A DNA stretch of 64,000 nucleotides, taken from NCBI GenBank assembly GCA_902569245.1, contig CACFTO010000006.1:1-64000 (forward strand). Reading direction: 5' to 3'. This stretch comes from an uncultured Pelagibacteraceae bacterium. GTDB lineage: Bacteria; Pseudomonadota; Alphaproteobacteria; Pelagibacterales; Pelagibacteraceae. The translations under genes and the position numbers were made by a program. The notes under the pieces were generated by a model. It did not search any database, had not been told where the DNA came from, and saw only the letters and a program-made list of their open reading frames with translations. Each line of letters starts with the position of its first letter. Positions within the stretch are counted from its first letter, which is position 1. This document shows positions 55,269-63,447 of the stretch, piece by piece.

Positions 55269-56384
55269 ATGAATAATGAAAAAGTAATTGTAAATAGTTG
55301 GAATGAATGGGATCCATTGAAACATGTAATAGTAGGTAAAGCAGATGGCACTTGTATACCTGCCCCTGAGCCAGCATTAGATGCCAAAGTTCCAGAAGAC
55401 AGCGATATGAGAGGAAAATTTGGTCCAAGAACTAAAGATACTGTAGATAAAGCAAATCAGCTTTTAGATAATTTCTCAAATATATTAAAAAAAAGAGGGA
55501 TTAAAGTTGATAGACCAGACCCAATTGATTTTAATCAAAAAACATCTACACCTGATTGGCAAGCGGAGACGATGTTTGGATGCATGCCACCGAGAGATGT
55601 TTTGTTAACTGTCGGTAATGAAATTTTAGAGGCTACGATGAGTTATCGTTGCCGATGGTTTGAATATCTATGTTACCGACCACTTTTAAAACAATATTAT
55701 AATTCAGATCCAAATATGAGACACGAATCTGCTCCTAAACCAAGATTAACAGACGAGGATTACAGAGAAGATTACTTATCAGATAAAATAGGAATTCAAA
55801 AAAGACTGGAATGGACAGAAAATAAATATTTTGTAACCACTGAAGAGGAGCCCTTATTTGATGCTGCTGACGTTCTAAGATTTGGTAAAGATTTAGTAGT
55901 ACAACATGGTTTTACAACAAATTTAAAAGGAATTGATTGGTTAAAAAGACATTATAAAGATCACAGGGTTCATGCTGTTAATTTTCCAGGCGATCCTTAT
56001 CCAATTCATATAGATGCTACTTTTACACCTATCAAGGAAGGTTTGATAATTAATAATCCTCAAAGAAGACTTCCTAAAGAGCAAAGAAAATTATTTGAAA
56101 ATAACGGATGGGAAATTATTGATAGTGCTCAACCTGCACACAACGAGCCTCCTCCTCTGTGTTATTCTTCAACATGGCTATCAATGAATGTTTTAGTTTT
56201 AGATCCTAAAACTGTATGTGTAGAAAAAAGTGAAGTATATCAAGCAGAACAACTTGATAAATTAGGAATGGAGGTTGTTCCTGTTGAGCTTAGAGATGCT
56301 TATGCATTTGGAGGTGGATTACATTGTTGTACAGCAGATGTTTATAGAGAAGGTAAATTAAAAGATTATTTTCCAAAACAATAA
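55269..56384 (+). CDS. Glycine amidinotransferase (AGAT)-like enzyme
   Basis: A 371-residue pentein-fold enzyme. The catalytic triad pattern of arginine:glycine amidinotransferases is present: the aspartate in FDAADVLRFGKD (198/201), His247 in PIHIDATF and the nucleophile in GGGLHCCTADV (Cys353, with a second cysteine next to it). VNSWNEWDPLKHVIVG at the N-terminus is also typical. It would move an amidino group from arginine to glycine or another amine, forming guanidinoacetate-like products. The acceptor is not proven. Operon with a DMT transporter and threonine aldolase. Confidence 0.88.
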   Translation: MNNEKVIVNSWNEWDPLKHVIVGKADGTCIPAPEPALDAKVPEDSDMRGKFGPRTKDTVDKANQLLDNFSNILKKRGIKVDRPDPIDFNQKTSTPDWQAETMFGCMPPRDVLLTVGNEILEATMSYRCRWFEYLCYRPLLKQYYNSDPNMRHESAPKPRLTDEDYREDYLSDKIGIQKRLEWTENKYFVTTEEEPLFDAADVLRFGKDLVVQHGFTTNLKGIDWLKRHYKDHRVHAVNFPGDPYPIHIDATFTPIKEGLIINNPQRRLPKEQRKLFENNGWEIIDSAQPAHNEPPPLCYSSTWLSMNVLVLDPKTVCVEKSEVYQAEQLDKLGMEVVPVELRDAYAFGGGLHCCTADVYREGKLKDYFPKQ

Positions 56385-56386
56385 TT

Positions 56387-57433
56387 GTGACACAGATAAA
56401 AACAAAAAGAGAAAGAGTAAAATTTGCTTCAGATAACGTTACAGGTGCATGTCCAGAGGTCTTAAATGCACTTCTTAAAGCTAATGATGAAGACAAAACT
56501 CCATATGGTAATGATGAGCTTTCTAAAAACTTACAAAGTAAATTTTCAGAAATATTCGAGAAAGAAGTTATAGTTTTTCCAACTGCTTCAGGAACAGCAG
56601 CTAATGCTTTAGCCTTATCAACTATGACTCCATCTTTTGGAAATATCTATTGCCATAGACTTTCCCATATAAATGTAGATGAATGTGGAGCTCCCGAATT
56701 TTATACTGGAGGTGCAAAGTTAGTAAATCTGGATGGTAATAATGGAAAAATAATAGCAGAAGAATTAGATAAAAACATCTCTGGAAAAGGCGTGGTTCAT
56801 CATACTCAACCCTCATCAGTAAGTATAACCCAATTATGTGAAACTGGTGTTGCTTACAATTTAGATGAAATAAAAAAAATATCAGAGATTACTCATAAAC
56901 ATGATCTAAATATTCATATGGATGGTGCAAGATTTGCAAATGCGCTAGTTTCGTTAAACTGTACTCCAGCAGAAATGACATGGAAGTCTGGAATTGATGT
57001 GCTGTCATTTGGAGCAACTAAAAATGGATGCCTAGCAGCAGAAGCTATTATTTTTTTTAAACCAGAGTTAGTTGGAAATTTAGCTTTTTTAATGAAAAGA
57101 GCAGGCCATTTACTGTCAAAGATGCGTTTTGTAACAGCACAACTAGATGCTTATATTTCAAATGAAGTTTGGTTAAAAAATGCAAAGCATGCAAATGCTA
57201 TGGGGAAAAAATTAAGCCAAGGTTTACTGAAACACAAAAATATTGAATTAGCTTACCCAACAGATGCAAATGAGGTTTTTGTTAAAATACCAAAAAATAT
57301 AATTGATCAATTTAATTCGCATGGTTACAAAATTAACGATGATGAGTGGGAAGATAAAGCTGTTCGATTAGTTGCTGCCTGGAATACTCATCCAGATGAT
57401 GTAGAATCGTTTTTAAATATAATTAAATCTTAA
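56387..57433 (+). CDS. ltaE: Low-specificity L-threonine aldolase
   Basis: PLP enzyme that splits threonine to glycine and acetaldehyde. The 348-residue protein has FASDNVTGACPEVL, YGNDELSKNLQ, HMDGARFANA and the PLP-lysine site DVLSFGATKNGC. The start is GTG at 56387, two bases after the amidinotransferase stop. As a source of glycine it could feed the adjacent amidinotransferase and help cells known to need external glycine or serine. Confidence 0.92.
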   Translation: MTQIKTKRERVKFASDNVTGACPEVLNALLKANDEDKTPYGNDELSKNLQSKFSEIFEKEVIVFPTASGTAANALALSTMTPSFGNIYCHRLSHINVDECGAPEFYTGGAKLVNLDGNNGKIIAEELDKNISGKGVVHHTQPSSVSITQLCETGVAYNLDEIKKISEITHKHDLNIHMDGARFANALVSLNCTPAEMTWKSGIDVLSFGATKNGCLAAEAIIFFKPELVGNLAFLMKRAGHLLSKMRFVTAQLDAYISNEVWLKNAKHANAMGKKLSQGLLKHKNIELAYPTDANEVFVKIPKNIIDQFNSHGYKINDDEWEDKAVRLVAAWNTHPDDVESFLNIIKS

Positions 57434-57434
57434 T

Positions 57435-57662
57435 TTAGCTAGGATTTTCTTTAAGGAAATTTATATAATTTACTATTTCATCAAATTTCTCATCCTCAAT
57501 ATCTTTATAACTTGCATTAAATTTACTCTTTACGCAAATTGCGACATGTGCGTAAGGATTTCTGCCTTTAGGATGGTTAGGATGATCTGGAAGTTGTCCT
57601 TGTAAATAATCGCCAGCTTCCTGTATGATTTTCCACAGTTTACTTGCGTTTTCTTTATTCAC
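57435..57662 (-). CDS. Small conserved-looking protein, unrecognised (intact copy)
   Basis: A 75-residue acidic/basic mixed helical protein starting MNKENASKLWKIIQEAGDYLQG. No family recognised. Its first 20 codons are repeated as a truncated copy 1.5 kb away at 59097-59165, which suggests duplication around an inserted segment. It converges on ltaE with a one-base gap. No good Shine-Dalgarno is visible upstream of the ATG. Confidence 0.6.
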   Translation of the reverse strand: MNKENASKLWKIIQEAGDYLQGQLPDHPNHPKGRNPYAHVAICVKSKFNASYKDIEDEKFDEIVNYINFLKENPS

Positions 57663-57663
57663 A
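57602..57663. repeat. Direct repeat A flanking the small island (partner 59105-59166)
   Basis: 62 bases matching 59105-59166 in the same orientation at 57 of 62 positions. The segment spans the beginning of the 75-residue gene (codons 1-20) plus the base before it. The two copies bracket about 1.4 kb of unrecognised genes. Confidence 0.85.
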
Positions 57664-57688
57664 TTAACCTATTTTATGTTTCATCTAT

Positions 57689-57710
57689 TTTGATACAAGT
57701 TTGATACAAG
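57689..57710. repeat. 11-base tandem repeat (TTTGATACAAG twice)
   Basis: Two perfect head-to-tail copies of TTTGATACAAG just inside one end of the island. A different 11-base tandem pair lies near the other end (58971-58992). The spacing equals about one helical turn, as in protein-binding iterons. Confidence 0.8.
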
Positions 57711-57817
57711 TTATCCTATAAAATCCTACATTTTAATAAATAAAGATTTTACCATGAACTGGACAATTTTTTTAAATCTTATTTATTCGATTTATCTGTA
57801 GTTATTTAACTGCTATG

Positions 57818-58159
57818 CTAGTTTCGCCAATCCCACTGACCATCTTTAAAAGGAATGTTTCTATCTTTTAAAAAAATTTTTAATAGATCTAATCTGCCTC
57901 CGTTTTTCTTTGGATCAATATTTTTTAGAAAAAGCAGAAGCTGATCATAAGTTAAGTTTTTCATATCGCTTTTTTTGATATCAACAAACTCTTCCCAATC
58001 GGTTCCATAATCAGGCATACCTTTCTTGGGAGACAAGTGTTCTGCGTAGACTATTTCGTCAAGTTTTTCGCATAGGATATCAGAGAAGGTAGCGACTTGA
58101 TTTTCTGACCGATAAATCACATCTCTCCTATCTCTATCCTGAGTTTTTAATTGTTTCAT
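57818..58159 (-). CDS. Unrecognised 113-residue protein of the island
   Basis: Soluble, charged protein with no signal peptide. The N-terminus (KTQDRDRRDV) is strongly charged. The C-terminal stretch LKIFLKDRNIPFKDGQWDWRN distantly recalls the part of serine-recombinase proteins where a helix is followed by GI-x2-x-G-x-W, but the protein is far too short for a recombinase and the resemblance is weak. The gene lies alone, with gaps of about 155 and 90 bases on either side. Probably real because of its length in a stop-rich AT background. Confidence 0.5.
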   Translation of the reverse strand: MKQLKTQDRDRRDVIYRSENQVATFSDILCEKLDEIVYAEHLSPKKGMPDYGTDWEEFVDIKKSDMKNLTYDQLLLFLKNIDPKKNGGRLDLLKIFLKDRNIPFKDGQWDWRN

Positions 58160-58250
58160 AGTTTAGTTGTTGTTTGAGTTATGTTTAAGAACTTTAACAA
58201 TTAAAATATAAACATTAATAGTGGCAAGATTTAGATTAGATTATAATTTT

Positions 58251-58610
58251 TTAAAATACTTGAGTCTCTTTTTTATCTACATTTAACTTATTTGTTGGAA
58301 ACTCTTTGTCAAAACTAAAAGCACTTTGTTTAAAATAATTAGTCCATACATTTCTGCAATATTTGTTTGCTTCCAATAAAATATCATTTTCTTTTGGAGT
58401 GAAATTATCACCAGGTTTTTTTGATTTATCAATTTGTTCAGTTGAATAGAGTATTTTTAAAAGATTATCAAAAATGTTATCATCCACATCCTCATGTAGA
58501 GCAAATCTCTTGGCTTGTACCATGTGTATAAAATTATAATTCTGGATTATACAGCCGCCCATCTCAGAATTAATATTTTGACTAATTTTCTTTTTTATCC
58601 ATTTAAACAT
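58251..58610 (-). CDS. Unrecognised 119-residue protein of the island
   Basis: Soluble helical protein beginning MFKWIKKKISQNINSEMGG, with a basic amphipathic N-terminus and central NLLKILYSTEQI; two cysteines (GGCII and KYCRNVW). No family recognised and no signal peptide. Same strand as its neighbours, without overlaps. Confidence 0.5.
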   Translation of the reverse strand: MFKWIKKKISQNINSEMGGCIIQNYNFIHMVQAKRFALHEDVDDNIFDNLLKILYSTEQIDKSKKPGDNFTPKENDILLEANKYCRNVWTNYFKQSAFSFDKEFPTNKLNVDKKETQVF

Positions 58611-58648
58611 AATCTAATTTAAAACCACTATCCCTAAAAGTTTTTTCA

Positions 58649-58897
58649 CTATGGTGCGTAACAGTAAGTTTTTTGGTTAGAAATTGTATAATAGCAGGTT
58701 ATAATATCTGGTCCCTTTGATGCTCGACTTGTTAAATGATATATATTAATTCCCTCATTGCTAAAATTAGTTGAATGCAGATTATATTCTTCTTTATCAA
58801 GATAATAATCTACCGTTTTATCACTTCCTAAAAATTCAGATAAAGCAATACCGCTCCAAAAAAATGATAGAATAGTAATTCCTAAAAGTTTTTTCAT
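58649..58897 (-). CDS. Small exported protein of the island
   Basis: An 82-residue protein with a signal peptide (KKLLGITILSFFWSGIALS, ending near residue 20) and a short mature domain with two cysteines near the end (ITCYYT and TYCYAP) likely to form a disulfide. No family recognised. Its beginning shares the common MKKLL nucleotide pattern seen at other signal peptides in the window (for example msrA), which is convergence rather than homology. Confidence 0.6.
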   Translation of the reverse strand: MKKLLGITILSFFWSGIALSEFLGSDKTVDYYLDKEEYNLHSTNFSNEGINIYHLTSRASKGPDIITCYYTISNQKTYCYAP

Positions 58898-58970
58898 GAT
58901 TCAAGACTAACAAATCTTAAACCATGAGTCTATTTGATCTAAAAATAGCTATTTGATTTATCTATTTATT

Positions 58971-58992
58971 ATCGAGTTTTTATCGAGTTTTT
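58971..58992. repeat. 11-base tandem repeat (ATCGAGTTTTT twice)
   Basis: Two perfect adjacent copies of ATCGAGTTTTT in the gap at 58898-59096, which otherwise shows no gene. It mirrors in length the tandem repeat at 57689-57710 at the other side of the island, though the sequences differ. Confidence 0.75.
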
Positions 58993-59096
58993 TAATTAAA
59001 TTGATGAGTCTTTAAGTGAATAATTTTTAATGAAAGCTAAATAGTCCTCATAACTAGTGTGGGTTAATGCAGTTTAATGTGGAATAGTGTGAACCT

Positions 59097-59165
59097 CTAA
59101 TCCCGTAAATAATCGCCAGCATCCTGAATAATTTTCCAGAGTTTACTTGCGTTTTCTTTGTTCAC
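59097..59165 (-). pseudogene. Truncated copy of the 75-residue gene
   Basis: Reading from a GTG at 59165, the first residues are MNKENASKLWKIIQ, nearly identical to the gene at 57435-57662. A TAG follows after 22 codons (ending DYLRD) and similarity stops there. It is a remnant left by duplication or insertion, in the otherwise gene-free gap 58898-59213. Confidence 0.8.
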
Positions 59166-59213
59166 ACCTTCGCTTTTTTTGTTTTACATCAAAAGTTCTA
59201 GTTTAGGAACTAG

Positions 59214-59471
59214 TTACATTATTTTCTCAAGTTTCCAAGCTTCATCTTTAGCATTAAACTTTGCGTTCCAGTCTTTAGATCTTTGATCTTCAAATAAGGC
59301 ATAAAATTTTTCTTCATCAGTGACATTTGCAATAAAAATCATTTTACCTTCACGAATGTGTGCCCATTCAAATGATGATGTGCATTTTGCAAGATCATCT
59401 TTAAACATACTATATAATTCATCTGCATCTTTTTTAGTTCCTTGATAAGTTGTTGTTCCAACAAAGTTCAT
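59214..59471 (-). CDS. Unrecognised 85-residue protein
   Basis: Small soluble protein beginning MNFVGTTTYQGTKKDADELY, with a mixed alpha/beta texture (EWAHIREGKMIFIANVTD) suggesting a ferredoxin-like fold of the sort found in dimeric alpha/beta-barrel proteins. No family is firmly recognised. It has a purine-rich stretch (AAGGAAA) before the ATG. It marks the outer side of the island. Confidence 0.6.
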   Translation of the reverse strand: MNFVGTTTYQGTKKDADELYSMFKDDLAKCTSSFEWAHIREGKMIFIANVTDEEKFYALFEDQRSKDWNAKFNAKDEAWKLEKIM

Positions 59472-59586
59472 AGTTTTTCCTTTCTTAAATTAATTAAGCT
59501 AATATAGGCTCAACAAATTTCCAATCAATAAACTTTTTCAACAAATTTATCTCACCTTGTTCTAGTTCTGGTTCTAGATTGACCTT

Positions 59587-59709
59587 TTAAAATCCACCAC
59601 GCCAATTATTTTTAGATTTCAAATCTTTCTCTTCTTGTTTTGAAGTAGGTCTAAATAAATAAAAACCTGCGACAACAATAACAAATATACCTAAAATGAT
59701 TTCAGTCAT
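59587..59709 (-). CDS. 40-residue single-span membrane protein next to yajQ
   Basis: Uncalled short gene with ATG at 59709, six bases after the yajQ stop on the same strand. The product starts TEIILGIFVIVVAGFYLFRP, a single membrane span, followed by a charged tail (KQEEKDLKSKNNWRGGF). The composition and close spacing favour a real gene, perhaps co-transcribed with yajQ. No family recognised. Confidence 0.6.
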   Translation of the reverse strand: MTEIILGIFVIVVAGFYLFRPTSKQEEKDLKSKNNWRGGF

Positions 59710-59715
59710 ATTTAA

Positions 59716-60201
59716 TTAATCTCTAAAGTTTATAAATTCGATTGGAAGTCCTATATCAATATCTTGTATAGCAGATATTGCTTCTTGAAGGTCATCTCTT
59801 TTTTTTCCTTGAGCTCTTAATTCTTCTCCTTGAATTTTAATTTGGATTTTAAGTTTTAGTTTTTTTACATCAGCAATAATCTTCTTAGCATTTTCTTGAC
59901 TAATGCCCTCTGCTAATTCACTGACTTGTCTGATGGTTCCACCAGCTGCACCTTCTGAATTTTTAATAATTATTACTCTTGGATCTACTTTTCTTCTTAT
60001 AAGATGAACTTGTAACAATTCATTTACTTGTTTTAATTTTAATTTATCAGGCGCTATTGTAGTTATTATTTTATCTTTTCTTTCAATTGAAATATTAAGT
60101 CCCTTAAAATCATATCTGTTCGCAATTTCTCTTAAACAATTTGCAAGAGCATTGTCAAATTCTTGATAATTAATTTTACTTATTACATCAAATGAAGGCA
60201 T
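59716..60201 (-). CDS. yajQ: YajQ-family nucleotide-binding protein
   Basis: A 161-residue protein with MPSFDVISKINYQEFDNAL at the start, ANRYDFKG, then KQVNELLQ and a second half ending LPIEFINFRD, all diagnostic of the YajQ/UPF0234 family. Some members bind cyclic di-GMP or RNA; the function here is not known. It is divergent from the hydroxyacid dehydrogenase with a 98-base gap, and a 40-residue membrane peptide follows it. Confidence 0.94.
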   Translation of the reverse strand: MPSFDVISKINYQEFDNALANCLREIANRYDFKGLNISIERKDKIITTIAPDKLKLKQVNELLQVHLIRRKVDPRVIIIKNSEGAAGGTIRQVSELAEGISQENAKKIIADVKKLKLKIQIKIQGEELRAQGKKRDDLQEAISAIQDIDIGLPIEFINFRD

Positions 60202-60299
60202 AATTTTAATATACTATACAATATTACATTTTTTTTATGAGAACAACCTTCTTTAATCATTGTTATAATTTTTAAAATTTTAGTATATTTTAATTTTAA

Positions 60300-61325
60300 A
60301 TGTCCAAAGGTAAAATTAAAATTCATATAAGAAATAATCACTGGAAAAAAGGTTCTTTGCCTTGTGATTTAGAAGGTGAAAAAAATAGCAGTGTTCCAAA
60401 AGAATTATTTGAGAATTTTCTCAATAAGCACCCAAAGATAAAACATAAGATTTCATACATAGTTGATTGGGATGATGATAATTGGAAATCTTCAATGAAA
60501 GATGCAGATATTTTGCTTACATGGAATTTTCCAACAAATAATCTAAGTAAAATTGCACCAAATTTAAAATGGATACATATTGTGTCAGCGGGTGTTAATC
60601 ATCTTTATCCATTTAATTGGCTTAAAAAAGATTTAATTTTAACAAATAGTAGTGGAATACATTCAAAAAAAGCAGGTGAATTTGGATTAATGAGTGTTCT
60701 GATGCTTCAAAACCATATGACAAGAATAATTACTAATCAAAAAAAAAAAGAGTTTGTAACTTTATTAAGTAATCCAATTGATAGTAAAAAAGTTGTAGTG
60801 GTAGGCACTGGATCTTTAGGTGGGTCAATGATTAAACATATCAGCTCACTAGGAGCAAAAGTTATTGGAGTTAATAGAAGGGGTAGAGCAGTTGAAGGTT
60901 GTTCAAAAGTTATAACATTTGATAGGATTGATGAAGTCTTACCTGAGGCTGATTTTCTTTATTTAGCTGTTCCAGAAACAAATGAAACAAAAGGATTAAT
61001 AAATAAGAAAAGATTAGATGTGCTTAAAGCTTCGTGTGGAATTGTTAATATTGGCCGTCAATCTGTAATGGATTACGAGTATCTAAGAAAAAAATTAAAA
61101 AAAAATGAAATTGCTGGAGCTATTTTAGATGTTTTTTCAGAAGAGCCAATAAACAGAAATTCTAAATTTTGGGATACACCAAATTTAGTAATTACACCTC
61201 ATATATCTTCAGATAGCAAAGGAAATTATATTGAAATGGTTTTAGAAAAGTTCTTCAAGAATTTAATACTATTTATTGATAAAAAAGATTTACATAATCA
61301 AGTCGATCCTAAATTAGGTTATTGA
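60300..61325 (+). CDS. D-2-hydroxyacid dehydrogenase (NAD-binding)
   Basis: A 341-residue dehydrogenase of the D-isomer-specific family: Rossmann motif VVVGTGSLGGSM at about 163-174, then catalytic arginine in NIGRQSVMD, glutamate in LDVFSEEPI and histidine in TPHISSDSKG. The cofactor region VNRRGR suggests NADP(H) preference (basic residues after the second strand), so it may act as a glyoxylate/hydroxypyruvate-type reductase. It abuts a convergent Gfo/Idh/MocA gene with no gap. Confidence 0.88.
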   Translation: MSKGKIKIHIRNNHWKKGSLPCDLEGEKNSSVPKELFENFLNKHPKIKHKISYIVDWDDDNWKSSMKDADILLTWNFPTNNLSKIAPNLKWIHIVSAGVNHLYPFNWLKKDLILTNSSGIHSKKAGEFGLMSVLMLQNHMTRIITNQKKKEFVTLLSNPIDSKKVVVVGTGSLGGSMIKHISSLGAKVIGVNRRGRAVEGCSKVITFDRIDEVLPEADFLYLAVPETNETKGLINKKRLDVLKASCGIVNIGRQSVMDYEYLRKKLKKNEIAGAILDVFSEEPINRNSKFWDTPNLVITPHISSDSKGNYIEMVLEKFFKNLILFIDKKDLHNQVDPKLGY

Positions 61326-62399
61326 TTATTTTGGTAACCAGGAACTGTACAAAGGATTGTCATTAGTAATTGGAAGTTTGATACTTTTATTTTGTCTTGA
61401 TGAACTGTAAACAGCGGTTACAAATTCTAAAGATTTTCTAGCATCCAATAAAGTTACTTCATCACTAACTTTTTCATCAAGTTTGTTGGCTATTTCATCA
61501 AACATTCCTGCATACCATGATTTAGGTTTTTCGACTTTTGACAATACTTCATCAATTTGACTTTGTGAAATAGGAGCTCTTGGTAAAAATATCCATTCAT
61601 CATCAGCTGGATTATAAGGTTTATCTGGAGATGCTCCTGATTCTACTGTCATTCCATCAAAACAGAATTTTAATCTACTGGTATCATTTGCTGCTCCAAG
61701 GGTGATAGAGCTGGTGACCAATGTTCCATCTTCCATTTCAATTGATAAAGACGCACAGTCTTCAACCTCAATATCATTTACTCTTGTTGTTAATTTTGCA
61801 AATACATTTGAAACAGGGCCTAGTATCATACTCACTAAGTCATGAATATGTATAGCATGACTTAATATTGCCCCACCTTGTTCACCATTCCAAGTACCTC
61901 TCCAAGGTTTTGAATAATAATCTTTTCCTCTATTCCAATGAGTCTCCAATGAGGCGATTAAAGGTTTTCCAGCAAGTCCTGACTTTATAAGTGCCTTAAA
62001 TTTAGAAAATCCTAATCCATATCTATATTGGAATACAGGAAAAATTATCTTTCCTGTTTCTTTACTTATATTTTCTAGCTCATCAATTTCTTTAAGACTT
62101 GAAACCAATGGTTTTTCGCAAATTACGTGCTTTCCAGCTTCAAGAGATTTTTTGCACGCAGAAAAATGTAAATGGGGCGGAAGACAAATATCAATTATAT
62201 CGATTTCCTTTACTTTCAATACATCTTCAAAGTTCAATGACATTTTAGTATCATTATTTGATGCCAATATTTTATCTATTGCGCCTCTTGTTAAACCACA
62301 CAATGTATGAACACTAAATCGGTCTGATACTTTTTGAAAATCTTCAAAATGTTTAGCTCCTATATTAGTTCCTATTATTGCTACCTGATATTTTTTCAT
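61326..62399 (-). CDS. Gfo/Idh/MocA-family oxidoreductase
   Basis: A 357-residue NAD(P)-dependent dehydrogenase of the glucose-fructose-oxidoreductase/inositol-dehydrogenase family: N-terminal Rossmann domain (VAIIGTNIGAKH), EKPLVSS with the conserved lysine-proline pair at about 96, and GGAILSHAIHIHDLVSMILG with the catalytic histidines in the C-terminal sheet domain. It starts within the end of a second family member (ATGA overlap), and the two probably act in sequence on a sugar or inositol-type compound. Confidence 0.88.
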   Translation of the reverse strand: MKKYQVAIIGTNIGAKHFEDFQKVSDRFSVHTLCGLTRGAIDKILASNNDTKMSLNFEDVLKVKEIDIIDICLPPHLHFSACKKSLEAGKHVICEKPLVSSLKEIDELENISKETGKIIFPVFQYRYGLGFSKFKALIKSGLAGKPLIASLETHWNRGKDYYSKPWRGTWNGEQGGAILSHAIHIHDLVSMILGPVSNVFAKLTTRVNDIEVEDCASLSIEMEDGTLVTSSITLGAANDTSRLKFCFDGMTVESGASPDKPYNPADDEWIFLPRAPISQSQIDEVLSKVEKPKSWYAGMFDEIANKLDEKVSDEVTLLDARKSLEFVTAVYSSSRQNKSIKLPITNDNPLYSSWLPK

Positions 62400-63406
62400 G
62401 TTTTTTCAGCTAATTCTTGAGCTTTAATTGCTAGTTCCATTGATAAGAAAGTAAGTTCTTGCAAACAAGCAGTATCAGTTCTATTTAAAACATCTTGAAT
62501 TAAATTAGCAAAGTAGGGGAGCTTTACTTTTGAACAGTCTATATGTTTAACCTCATCATTATTTGCTAGAAAAAGGTGATTTCCTTTTTCAGATTTTGCT
62601 AAATCTGTGTATTTTCTAATTTCAATAAAACCTTTATCACCCAGGACAAATAACCTTCCATCTCCCCAAGTAGGAAGCGCATCAGGAGTAAACCAATCTA
62701 AACGAACATATCCATGACCACCATTTCCAGTAAGATTAACTTCACCAAGATCTTGAAAACCAGTAAATTCTTTCTTAGTAGTATTTTCAACCATCGCATG
62801 ATTTACTTTAGCTTCATTTGAATTTGTAAATACTAAAAATTGATGAATTTGATGTGAGCCTATATCTGTTATTATTCCACCGTAACTATCACGATCATAA
62901 AACCAATCTGGTCTTTCATAATTACCTTGCCTGTGAGGACCAGTACCAATTGTTTGTTTAACCTTACCGATTTTACCTTCAGCGACTAGCTCTTCAGCTT
63001 TTGTAACAGCGGCTACATGAAATCTTTCTGAAAAATTAATTGACCAAATTTTTCCTGTCTCCTTGACTGTTTGTTTTAGATTATTAAGTTGCTCAAGTGT
63101 TGTACATCCTGGCTTATCGACCATGACATCTTTTCCAGCTCTCATTGCGTCTATAGATAGATTTGCCCTATCTTTAGGAATGGATGAAATTAAAACCATA
63201 TCAATGGTATTATCATTTAAAATATCATTTTTATTATCTACTCTTTTTATTTGAGGATATTTTTTGCTAAATTCATCTAATGTTAATGGAGATCCTTCGG
63301 TCCAAAAATAATTACAACTACATCCCTCTTTAAGCATCTCATCAAGCATGTCGAAGATATGACCATGATCAATACCCAATACTCCAAGATTTATAGTTTT
63401 AGTCAT
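62396..63406 (-). CDS. Gfo/Idh/MocA-family oxidoreductase (second member)
   Basis: A 336-residue relative of the following gene: DKPGCTTLEQL carries the EKP-type motif (Asp instead of Glu), and GGIITDIGSHQIHQFLVF carries the catalytic histidine region. The N-terminal loop GVLGIDHGH departs from the usual GxGxxG, which may alter cofactor binding. Translationally coupled with the downstream family member. The substrate is unknown. An MFS transporter lies upstream on the same strand. Confidence 0.86.
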   Translation of the reverse strand: MTKTINLGVLGIDHGHIFDMLDEMLKEGCSCNYFWTEGSPLTLDEFSKKYPQIKRVDNKNDILNDNTIDMVLISSIPKDRANLSIDAMRAGKDVMVDKPGCTTLEQLNNLKQTVKETGKIWSINFSERFHVAAVTKAEELVAEGKIGKVKQTIGTGPHRQGNYERPDWFYDRDSYGGIITDIGSHQIHQFLVFTNSNEAKVNHAMVENTTKKEFTGFQDLGEVNLTGNGGHGYVRLDWFTPDALPTWGDGRLFVLGDKGFIEIRKYTDLAKSEKGNHLFLANNDEVKHIDCSKVKLPYFANLIQDVLNRTDTACLQELTFLSMELAIKAQELAEKT

Positions 63407-63447
63407 AAACTATTTTAGCAGAATAAAAATTTTAAATAAGATTTTAA

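Noticed and set aside
57689..57710. Start of a CRISPR array or iteron origin.
   Set aside because: Only two 11-base copies without spacers, no cas genes, no replication initiator gene.
57818..58159. Fragment of a serine recombinase.
   Set aside because: Only a weak resemblance at the last 20 residues; no catalytic serine domain and no adjacent remainder, so left as unrecognised.
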